The notes under the pieces are model-generated. The model worked only from the letters and a program-made list of their open reading frames with translations, searched no databases and was not told the DNA's origin. A stretch of DNA of 64,000 nt from Cohnella rhizosphaerae. Its GTDB lineage: Bacteria; Bacillota; Bacilli; Paenibacillales; Paenibacillaceae. The position numbers were made by a program, and so were the translations under genes. Numbering within the stretch: the stretch's first letter is position 1; every line of letters begins with the position of its first letter. Location: NCBI RefSeq assembly GCF_029525575.1, contig NZ_JAPDIA010000008.1, positions 1,240,001 through 1,304,000 on the forward strand. Reading direction: 5' to 3'. This document shows, piece by piece, positions 37,038 through 45,337 of this stretch.

Positions 37038-39575
37038 TTATCCTTTTTTGCCCTTTTGTTCGCCCGCCGTCGTATTCGTCGGCAGTGCGTCCGGCGAAGC
37101 TGTCGCGCGGGCGACCGGCCCAGTCGACTCCGTCGGCTGACCGGAAGGCGTCGGCGTCGGCATAGCGGAAGGCGTCGACGTCTCCGTCGGCGTCGGTTGT
37201 CCGCCTTCCGGCGTAGGCTCGCCCTGGTTGCCTTCATCCGGACCTTCCGTACCTTCAGAAGGCGGCTGAGTCTGCGCGTCCGGCGTCGGCGTCGGGGTAG
37301 GCGTCGGCGTCGGTTCCAGCTCGCTCGTCACCTCGACGGCGACGCGATTCGATTCGGCGCCCTCCTTGCCGGTGCTCGGGTCGTACGGTTTCACGTAATA
37401 CGTGTACGTCGTATCCGGCAGGATGGACAGATCTTCGGCCGACGGCGTAACCGACTCGACGAGCAGCTTGAACGCACTTTCGCCGCTTGCTTGGCGATAG
37501 ATCTTGTACGTGATCTCGTCGCCCGGCACTGCGGTCCAATTCAAAGACACGGAAACCTGCTCGGAATCATACGCGCCGGTCAAATCCGTGATCGCCTGAT
37601 CCGCGGTAGGCGTCGGGGTCGGCTGCTCCTGCGCCTGATCCGGCACGGGAAACGACTGCTTCGGCTTGCCTTCCAGCGCCTTCTTCATGACCTTGGAGAA
37701 CAAGGCCGCAGCTTGGCCGCTGCTTTTTTTAACGTAATGGTCTTTGTCGGTCTTGTCGTAGCCCATCCAGACGGCCGCCGTATACTCAGGCGTGTAGCCG
37801 ACGAACCAGACGTCGCGATTGCCGCTTGAGCTCGCGCCCTTGAGCCCGAGCTGCGTCGTGCCGGTCTTGCCTGCGACGGTCCGGCCGCCGATCTGCGCCT
37901 TCGTGCCCGTGCCGCCGCTGACGACGCCTTTCATGATCTCGGTCACGTAGTAGGCGGTCATCGGCTTGATCACCTGGTTGTCGCCAGGCGCCTTGAAGGT
38001 ATATACGGACTTGCCGGAAGCATCGGTAATCTTGAGCACGGCGTGCGCATCCTGCAGCTGTCCGCCGTTGGCGAACGTCCCGTAGGCGCGGACCATCTGG
38101 ACCGGGGTCACGCCGTTCGTCAATCCGCCGAGCGCGATGGCGAGGTTGTGCTTGTCTTCGTCGCCGAGTTCGATGCCGAGCTTGCCTGCGAACTTGACGC
38201 CCGTGGACAGGCCGATCTCGTTCAGCAGCCAGACGGCGGGCTGATTGCGCGATTCGCGGATCGCTTCCTTCATCGAGACGGCGCCGATGTACTTCTTCCC
38301 GTTCGAGTCCGTCGGACAGTACGTCCCGTTGCCGTAACAGATCTTGTCGTCCCGGAGCGTCGAATCGGGCGTATAATCGCCCGTCTCGAGCGCCGGGCCG
38401 TACGAGACGATCGGCTTGAAAGAGGAGCCCGGCTGGCGTCTGCTTTCCACGCGGTTCAAGCCGCTCTTTTGGTAATCGCGGCCGCCGACCATCGCCTTTA
38501 GCGATCCGTCGTGCTGGTCCATGATGACCATCGCGCCCTGGATCGGCGTGTCGTCCTCGCTTTTCTCGAAGTTGGCGTCCTTGGAAAATTCGCTCTCCAT
38601 CGCGCTTTGGGCGGCCGTATCGATCGTCGTGTAAATCGTATAGCCGCCCGACAGCAGCTCTTCCTCCGTCAAGTTCAGCTTCTCCAGCGCTTCGTCGATC
38701 GCAAAGTCCGTGTAGCTGGCGAACTTGCTCGTGCTCGTCATCGCCATCGTCGGCTTGTAGACGATCGCCGCGGCTTCCGCTCTCTGTTGCTCCGTTATGA
38801 GACCTTGATCCGTCATCAGGCGCAGAACGACTGCGCGGCGCTCCATCGAGTTGTCCGGGTGCTTGTAGGGATTGTATATGCTCGGACCTTTCGGAATCGC
38901 GGCCAGCGTAGCGATCTGCCACGTCTTCAGTTGATCGAGATCGCCGACGCCGAAGTAAAACTTCGCGGCCGTCTTGATGCCGTATTGTCCGTTGCCGAAA
39001 TAGATCCGGTTCAAGTACAGCTCAAGAATTTCTTCCTTCGTCTTGTGCCGCTCGAGCGCAAGGGCGATCGACGCCTCCGTGCCTTTGCGGAACCACGTCT
39101 TGTCCGCGTTCAGGAACAGGTTCCGGGCGAGCTGCTGGGTAATCGTGCTGGCGCCTTCGACCATGCTGCGGGCGACGACGTCCTTGGCGAGCGCCCGTCC
39201 GATGCCGAACAGGTCGACGCCGCCGTGCTCGTAAAACCGTTTATCCTCGACCGCCACGAACGCATCGCGCACGGCTTGCGGAATATCCTTGTATTGCACG
39301 TATTCGCGGTTGCCGCCCGCAATCGAGATTTTGGCGATTTGGGTGCCGTTCGCATCGGCGACGATCGTCGAGCGGTCGAGATCGAGCTTGTTAAGATTGG
39401 CCGACAAGATGCGTTCGCCGTTCAAGATGACGAGCAGATACGCGACCGCCGCCGCCAGCACGGCCAGCACGGCGAAGCAGATGATCCAGATAAGAGCGAC
39501 TTTGCGGCCTCCGCTTTTGCGGGGCGGCCTGGCGCCTTTCCCGCTGCGGGATTGTTTTGGTGCGGACTGAGCCAA
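37038..39575 (-). CDS. Class A penicillin-binding protein (PBP1a type) with FN3 tail
   Basis: About 845-residue bifunctional cell-wall synthase. Basic cytoplasmic start, one membrane segment (ALIWIICFAVLAVLAAAVAY), GT51 glycosyltransferase (catalytic Glu in VAVEDKRFYEHGGVD, then EGASTITQQLARN, YLNRIYFGNGQYG), and transpeptidase with SSFKP, SRN and KTGTT boxes. A fibronectin type III domain (LNWTAVPGDEITYKIYRQ) and a long Thr/Pro/Glu-rich tail follow. The start is taken as TTG at 39573-39575, with AGGGGAG 8 nt upstream; a GTG six codons earlier is possible. The TAA at 37038 may be an artefact: one extra A in the run 37043-37048 extends the tail to a TAG at 36967, adding about 24 residues. Confidence 0.92.
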   Translation of the reverse strand: MAQSAPKQSRSGKGARPPRKSGGRKVALIWIICFAVLAVLAAAVAYLLVILNGERILSANLNKLDLDRSTIVADANGTQIAKISIAGGNREYVQYKDIPQAVRDAFVAVEDKRFYEHGGVDLFGIGRALAKDVVARSMVEGASTITQQLARNLFLNADKTWFRKGTEASIALALERHKTKEEILELYLNRIYFGNGQYGIKTAAKFYFGVGDLDQLKTWQIATLAAIPKGPSIYNPYKHPDNSMERRAVVLRLMTDQGLITEQQRAEAAAIVYKPTMAMTSTSKFASYTDFAIDEALEKLNLTEEELLSGGYTIYTTIDTAAQSAMESEFSKDANFEKSEDDTPIQGAMVIMDQHDGSLKAMVGGRDYQKSGLNRVESRRQPGSSFKPIVSYGPALETGDYTPDSTLRDDKICYGNGTYCPTDSNGKKYIGAVSMKEAIRESRNQPAVWLLNEIGLSTGVKFAGKLGIELGDEDKHNLAIALGGLTNGVTPVQMVRAYGTFANGGQLQDAHAVLKITDASGKSVYTFKAPGDNQVIKPMTAYYVTEIMKGVVSGGTGTKAQIGGRTVAGKTGTTQLGLKGASSSGNRDVWFVGYTPEYTAAVWMGYDKTDKDHYVKKSSGQAAALFSKVMKKALEGKPKQSFPVPDQAQEQPTPTPTADQAITDLTGAYDSEQVSVSLNWTAVPGDEITYKIYRQASGESAFKLLVESVTPSAEDLSILPDTTYTYYVKPYDPSTGKEGAESNRVAVEVTSELEPTPTPTPTPTPDAQTQPPSEGTEGPDEGNQGEPTPEGGQPTPTETSTPSAMPTPTPSGQPTESTGPVARATASPDALPTNTTAGEQKGKKG

Positions 39576-39629
39576 TGGTTTTTCTCCCCTTTTCACAGTA
39601 CGTTTTCTCTGTCTATACCATACCCGCTC

Positions 39630-39659
39630 AAAAAGAAGAACAACCCAAGTGTTGGGTTG
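39630..39659 (-). terminator. Terminator after hfq
   Basis: CAACCCAA-3 nt-TTGGGTTG stem followed by TTCTTCTTTTTG on the minus strand, ending the mutS-hfq operon. Confidence 0.8.
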
Positions 39660-39733
39660 CCCTGTGGCCTGGCTATTCAATTAGACGCTGACGGGGGGGT
39701 GAAAGGTTTCGTTCGGAGCTTCGCGCGGTAGCG

Positions 39734-39976
39734 TCAGGCGTTGGCCCCGCTGTCCTGCTGCTGCAAGGATATGTTGCGCTGCGGCATGAACGTGCTGATG
39801 GCATGCTTGTACACCATCTGCTGCCGGCCGTCGCTGTCGATGACGATCGTGAAGTTGTCGAAGGCGCGGACGACGCCGCGAATCTGAAAGCCGTTAGTCA
39901 AGTAAACGGTGACGGGCACGCTATCCTTGCGCAATTGATTCAGAAACGTATCCTGGATGTTTATGGACTTGTTCAT
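39734..39976 (-). CDS. hfq: RNA chaperone Hfq
   Basis: 80-residue Sm-like hexamer that binds small RNAs and mRNAs. Sm1 motif in FLNQLRKDSVPVTVYLTNGF and Sm2 in QMVYKHAISTFMP. MNKSINIQD at the N-terminus is the usual Firmicutes form. GGGGGAT lies before the ATG. It follows miaA by 52 bp, as in most bacteria. Confidence 0.97.
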   Translation of the reverse strand: MNKSINIQDTFLNQLRKDSVPVTVYLTNGFQIRGVVRAFDNFTIVIDSDGRQQMVYKHAISTFMPQRNISLQQQDSGANA

Positions 39977-40028
39977 TACCGGTATCCCCCATCGCCATTG
40001 ATTTCATGTGTAAGATTATATTCAAAGC

Positions 40029-40982
40029 TCATTTTAACTTTCCTGCTATTATAGCATAGATCGTTGGATAAAGATCGGAGATTTTTGCTGCGCCGTCCGT
40101 ATCGATCCAAACCAGGTCCTGCATGTGGCGAAACCACGAGAGCTGCCGTTTCGCGAAATGCCGCGTGTCCCGCTTGAGCATCGATACCGCTTCGTCGTAA
40201 GACGAACGACCTTCGAGGTAGGCGACCATCTCCTTGTAGCCGAGCGCTTGCATGGAAACGGAAGAAGCGGACAGGCCTGCCGCCAGCAAGCTCCGCACCT
40301 CTTCCTCAAGGCCTTGCGCGAGCATGTCCTCGACCCGCGCGTCGATGCGGGAATAAAGCTTGGCCCGGTCCATATGAAGACCGATCAGCGCGAGGTTGTA
40401 AGGCGACTCCTTGCGGTCTCCGCGCGCTTCGCCGAGCTGCTCCGATGCCGGTCGTCCCGTCGCCCGCTGAATCTCCAGCGCGCGGATGACGCGCCGCACG
40501 TCGTTCGGATGGAGCTTCGCCGCGGAAGCCGGATCGACCGCGGCCAGCTTCGCGTGCAGCTCTTCGCTCCCTTGCGAATCTGCGATCGCCTGCATCGCGG
40601 CGCGGAAGGCGGGATCGCTGCCCGAAGGCTGGAACCCGAACCCGTAGCAGACCGACTCGACGTACAGTCCCGTGCCGCCGACGATGAAGGGAATGCTTCC
40701 GCGGCTCTGAATGTCCCGGATCGCCTCTCCGCAGGCCGCCTGGAAGTCCGCCGCCGAGAACGGTTCGGCCGGATCCTTGATGTCGATCAGATGGTGCGGC
40801 ACGCCCTCGCGCTCCGCAAGCGGCAGCTTGGCCGTGCCGATATCCATCCCTCTGTATACCTGCATCGAATCGCCGCTGATAATCTCGCAACCGAACGTCT
40901 TGGCGATCGCGAGGCTCGCCGCCGTCTTGCCTACGGCCGTCGGCCCGACGAGCGCGATCAACGGGGGCTTGTTGTTTGTCAT
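40029..40982 (-). CDS. miaA: tRNA dimethylallyltransferase
   Basis: 317-residue enzyme that prenylates A37 of tRNAs reading UNN codons. P-loop LVGPTAVGKTAASL, ISGDSMQVYRGMDIGTAKLP, HHLIDIKDP, IVGGTGLYVES and DVRRVIRALEI are all typical. The ATG overlaps the stop of the upstream methyltransferase (ATGA). Confidence 0.97.
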   Translation of the reverse strand: MTNNKPPLIALVGPTAVGKTAASLAIAKTFGCEIISGDSMQVYRGMDIGTAKLPLAEREGVPHHLIDIKDPAEPFSAADFQAACGEAIRDIQSRGSIPFIVGGTGLYVESVCYGFGFQPSGSDPAFRAAMQAIADSQGSEELHAKLAAVDPASAAKLHPNDVRRVIRALEIQRATGRPASEQLGEARGDRKESPYNLALIGLHMDRAKLYSRIDARVEDMLAQGLEEEVRSLLAAGLSASSVSMQALGYKEMVAYLEGRSSYDEAVSMLKRDTRHFAKRQLSWFRHMQDLVWIDTDGAAKISDLYPTIYAIIAGKLK

Positions 40983-41761
40983 TGAAACGCGATCACTCCA
41001 TAGTCCACGGCCGAATAGGAAGTCCGGACCCGCCGGAATCCGTGCCGTTCGAATTCGCCGCTCGTCCTGTGGTCCTTCAGCACGACGGCGCGGCGGGCAA
41101 CCCGCCGCGCCTCCGCGATCGCTTCGGCGGCGAGGGACCGATCCTCCGCATAGGCCCGTAGCGGTCTCAAGGAGGCCGAACCGAGGACGGGCTTCGCGAA
41201 CATCGGGTCGAAATAGACGATGTCCGCGCTGCGGTCATGCATGCCGCGCAGCGCCTGCAAGTGCTCGCCATGCAGCACGTTGACCCTGCGCATCGCCTCG
41301 TCGAGTTCGGACATGCCGCTGCGGTACGCCTTCATGCCTTCTCTGACGACGACGTACAAAATGCGCGATGCCTCGACGGCCGTCACGCTGCCGCCTTCGC
41401 CCGCGGCGAAGGACAGGACGAGCGCGTCTGCGCCTAGGCCCGCGGTGCAGTCGACGACGACGTCGCCCCGCCTCACGCCCGACGCTTCGACGAGCGCGTC
41501 GCCTTCGCCCTCGAGCAGACGCTTCACTCTGATCTGCGCCATGCTCGGATGGTAGAAGAGCGGCTCCGCACCGTCAGCGGCGTACCGCAAACCTTTCGGC
41601 CCGGCGACCAGGATCCCGTCGGCGGCTTCGGCGTATTTGCGGGCGAGGCCCGCCAGCGTTTCGCGGCGCCGCTCGGCGAAACGGCAGCCGAGTTCGTCCG
41701 CCAGCCCCCCTGGCGTAGTCGATCAGCGACGCGTCCGGCTTTTCGGCGGTCGTCACGATCA
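40979..41761 (-). CDS. Class I SAM-dependent methyltransferase (RsmJ-like, frame-broken)
   Basis: About 260 residues. An N-terminal IVTTAEKPDASLIDYA region leads into a Rossmann fold: GDVVVDCTAGLGADALVLSF (SAM site), ADIVYFDPMF (catalytic-type DPMF) and AVVLKDHR. This resembles RsmJ, which methylates G1516 of 16S rRNA, but the Firmicutes protein is not proven to do so. The frame breaks at the C6 run 41704-41709; five C gives YARGLADELGC. Start TTG at 41759-41761 overlaps the mutL stop (TTGA) with GGGTG 5 nt upstream; GTG at 41755 is the alternative. Confidence 0.85.
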
Positions 41762-43867
41762 AGACATCACCCGCTTGAACATTTTCTCGAGCTCGTACGT
41801 CGTGAAGCTGACGACGATGGGCCGGCCGTGCGGACACGTATACGGCTGCTTGCAGGCGGCGAGCCGGCGCAGCAGCGTCTCGCCGGCTTCGCGCGTCAGC
41901 GCCTGGTTGGCCTTGATCGATGCTTTGCAGGAGCAAAGGATCGCGGCTTTCTCGCGGATCTTGTGCAGATCGATGCCCCGCTCCTTCAGAATCCACTCGG
42001 CCATCTCCCGCACGATGTCGGCTTCGTCCCCTTCGGGAAGCCAGTGCGGGACCGCCCGCACGATAAAGGTATTGCCCCCGAAGTCCTCGAGATATACGCC
42101 CGCCAGCTCGAACCACGGCAGCTTGCCGCGGATGGCCGCGTATTCGTCCGGCGCGAAGGACAGCGTGACCGGGAGGAGCAGCTCCTGGCTCGCGGCGGCC
42201 GGATCGCCGAATTTCTCGTAATAGATCTCATAATGGATGCGCTCGTGGGCGGCATGCTGATCGATCAGATAGAGGCCGCCGTCGTTTTGGGCGACGATGT
42301 ACGTACCGTGCAGCTGGCCGATCCAGTAGAGCTCCGGGAATTCGGGCTTCGTCTCCGCGGCCGCTGCGCCGAACGCCGCCCGCCACACTTGATCCGGAAC
42401 CTTGCCCGTCTCCTGGGCCCTGGTTCCGGCGCTCCAGGGATCGCGCGCCGGCGCGGCGTAGCCGCCGCCGGAAGGACGCGCTTCGCGGACAGCGTCCCGC
42501 GCGCCGCCCGCGGAAGTTCCGCCGAAAGGCGCGGTATATGAAGGCCGGACGGCGGCGGCGTCCCGTTTTCTTTCCCCCAATCGGTTGATTTTGAATCCGT
42601 CTCACCGGAAGAGGCGGGCGTCTGACCTGGCACCCGGTCCGCCGGAGACCGCCGGGGCATGGGCTCGGATGCTTCGGATATTTTGGCTGCTTCGGCCGAT
42701 TCGGCGCTTGGCGCAGCCTCCCGAAGGCTGGCCGCCTGCTGCTCGTTATTCGCGCGCTGTCCGTCCTCCATCGACGTACGCGCCGGCTGGACCGGCGGCG
42801 GAAGCTGAAACCGGATCTGCTCCTGCTGCCAGGTCTCGGGCTTCGGCTTGCGCACGGCCGTGCCGGACGGAATATAGGCATAGGCTTCGAGCGCCTCTTT
42901 GACGGCCGCCTCGACGAACGCGCGCAGCTCGGTTTCTTTGCTGAACCTCACCTCGAGCTTGGCAGGGTGAACGTTCACGTCCAGCAGCGACGGATGCATG
43001 CGCAGATGAAGCACGGACAGCGGATAGCGATTGATCGGCAGCAGCGTATGATACGCCTGAAGCAGCGGCTGCATGACGGCCGGGCTGCGCACGAACCGGC
43101 CGTTGACGATGATCGTCACCGCGGATCGGCTCGCGCGGGTCTCGATCGGCATCGCGGTCAGCCCGGACAGCGAAAAGTCGGGACCGTCCGCCTGCACTTC
43201 GAGCATCGCCTTCGCGGGGCCCGAACCGTAGATGGCGGCGACGACCTGTCTCAGGTCGCCGTTGCCCGGCGTCCGAAGCAGCGCGGAGCCGTTGTGGGAA
43301 AACGCGAACGCGACGTCGGGTCGCGCGAGCGCCTGCCGGTATACGACGTCGGACAGATGCGACAGCTCGGTCTGGATCGTACGCATGTATTTGAGGCGCG
43401 CGGGCGTGTTGTAAAAGAGCTCCTTGACGGACATGTCCGTGCCCTTCGGCGAAGCTGCGTCCTCGTGGCGCTTGACGGTGCCGCCTTCGATCTCGAGCAG
43501 CCGGCCGAGGCCCCCCGGATTCGGAGGCGCTCAGGCAGCGCACCTTGGCGACGGACGCGATGCTCGGCAGCGCCTCGCCCCGAAAGCCGAGCGTCGAGAT
43601 CTGGAACAGGTCGCGATTGCTGGCGATCTTGCTCGTCGCGTGTCGCTGGAAGGCGACGAGCAGGTCGTCCGCCTGAATGCCCGCGCCGTCGTCCACGACC
43701 CGAATGAGCGACAAGCCGCCCTCTTCGGCGGTGATGTCGACATGCTTCGCGCCGGCGTCCACCGCGTTCTCGATCAGTTCCTTCAGCACGGAAGCCGGAC
43801 GCTCCACGACTTCGCCCGCCGCGATCTGGTTCGATAGATGCTCGTCCAGCTGAATGATGATTCCCAT
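41759..43867 (-). CDS. mutL: DNA mismatch repair protein MutL (frame-broken)
   Basis: About 702-residue mismatch repair ATPase and nicking endonuclease. GHKL ATPase domain: IAAGEVVERPASVLKELIENAVDAGA, DDGAGI, TSKI and TLGFRGEALPSIA. A variable linker (about residues 340-500) precedes the C-terminal domain with the metal motif DQHAAHERIHYE and CPHGRP, so it is the endonuclease type. Frame breaks: C6 run 43511-43516 (after LSASESGG) and C5 run 42574-42578 (in the linker). ATG at 43865-43867 with AAGGAGGGACG upstream. Cell-wide repair genes in a live isolate are unlikely to be broken twice by mutation. Confidence 0.94.
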
Positions 43868-43897
43868 ATTCGTCCCTCCTTCCTGGCGCCTTCGGCG

Positions 43898-45307
43898 TCA
43901 GGCCGCCGATTCGTAAAGCCTGACCGTGCCGTCGCCCGCCGCCGCCCAGGTCAAGTTGCTGAACCATTTGGACAGCAGGCGGACGTCGACGTAGCTGACG
44001 CCGTTCTTAACGATGACGTGGGCGTCCGAGGCGGCAAGCCGATGCGTCGTCCCGTCCTTCGCCAGCACGATCTGACGGTTTTTGGCGTCGTAGCTCAGCG
44101 TCGACTCGGTCGCGATGGCACCCAGCCTCGAGCTGACGTACCAGACGCCGTTTTTCTTGACGACGGAGCCGGCGTCCGGCGAGCGAATCCCGTTCACCAC
44201 GAGCGCGCCTCGCCCGACGGTGAGCCGGACGTCCCCGCCTCCGGCAAGCCGGTAAGCCTTCAGCAGCTGCTGCAGGCCGCCCGCGACGGCGACGTCCGGC
44301 GTCAGACCGACCTTGTCCACTTTTTTTCCGCCAGGCGTCTTGTACTCCTGCACGGTCACTTTGAGCGTCCCGCCGGATGCGACGGGAATAAGCTGTTGGA
44401 TGACGCCTTTACCGTACGTTTTCGAGCCGACCAGCTTCGCGACGCCGTATTCCTGGAGCGCGCCGGACAACAGCTCCGTCGCGCTTGCGCTTCCGCCGTC
44501 GACGAGTATATAAACGGGATAATCGCGCTTCTCTCCGTGCAGCTCGATCGGCGTGTCCTTGCCGTTGCGATCGGCCACGTGAGCCAAAATGCCGTCCGCG
44601 ACGAAAAGCGCGCCGATCTGCTGGGCCTGGTCCACGTAACCGCCGCCGTTGCCGCGAAGATCGACGACAAGGGACGCCATCCCCTGTCCTTCGAGCGACA
44701 GCAGCTGGGATTTGAACTTGGCCGCGGCGTCCGCCGAGAACGAGTCCAAGCGAAGATAACCGACGCCGTTGCCCATGAGGCGCGACGTGGCGACCGGCAG
44801 CTGCATCGCCGTCCGCGCGACGAGAAACTGCAGCTTGATCGTTCCCCGCTTGACGCCGACGTTGACGGTGGTGCCCGCTTTGCCGGCGGCCAAGACCTGG
44901 ATCGCGTCGATCGTCTTGCCGGCGGTCGGCTCGCCGTCGATCGAGACGAGGGCGTCGCCGGGCAAGAGGCCTGCCTTGAAGGCGGGGCTGTCCGGCACGA
45001 CGTCCTCGAGATATGTGATCCCGTCGTCCTGCGACATGACGATGCCGATGCCGACGAACGACTGGTTGATCGCATTGGAAAAGCTTTGCAGCTCTTCAGG
45101 CGAAAAATATTGGGTGTACGGATCGCCGAGCGAATCGATCATCGAGTCGATTTCGGATTCGCTCAGCTTGTCGTCCGTCGGCTTGCTGATGTGGTATTCT
45201 TCCAGCAGCTTGCGCACTTCGTTGACCTGGTCCTGGGTAGCGGCGCCCGCGACGGCCGGCAGCCACAGAACGGACAGCGTCAAGCATAGCGCCGCCTTGA
45301 TCAGCAT
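43898..45307 (-). CDS. S41 carboxyl-terminal processing peptidase with stalk-type C-terminal domain
   Basis: 469-residue exported protease. A signal peptide (residues 1-23) precedes a PDZ domain (about 85-165; GITYLEDVVPDSPAFKAGLLPGD) and the S41 catalytic core with the Ser in VDGGSASATELLSG and Lys in GSKTYGKGVIQ. A C-terminal copper-amine-oxidase-like stalk domain (about 370-469; VRLTVGRGALVVNGIRSPDA ... SYVDVRLLSKWF) is a common envelope-binding addition in Paenibacillaceae. It lies between mutS and mutL, 30 bp from each, and is co-transcribed, though no repair role is known. Confidence 0.92.
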   Translation of the reverse strand: MLIKAALCLTLSVLWLPAVAGAATQDQVNEVRKLLEEYHISKPTDDKLSESEIDSMIDSLGDPYTQYFSPEELQSFSNAINQSFVGIGIVMSQDDGITYLEDVVPDSPAFKAGLLPGDALVSIDGEPTAGKTIDAIQVLAAGKAGTTVNVGVKRGTIKLQFLVARTAMQLPVATSRLMGNGVGYLRLDSFSADAAAKFKSQLLSLEGQGMASLVVDLRGNGGGYVDQAQQIGALFVADGILAHVADRNGKDTPIELHGEKRDYPVYILVDGGSASATELLSGALQEYGVAKLVGSKTYGKGVIQQLIPVASGGTLKVTVQEYKTPGGKKVDKVGLTPDVAVAGGLQQLLKAYRLAGGGDVRLTVGRGALVVNGIRSPDAGSVVKKNGVWYVSSRLGAIATESTLSYDAKNRQIVLAKDGTTHRLAASDAHVIVKNGVSYVDVRLLSKWFSNLTWAAAGDGTVRLYESAA

Positions 45308-45337
45308 GCCCGCCTTTCCTTTTTTGTTTCCTCAAAT

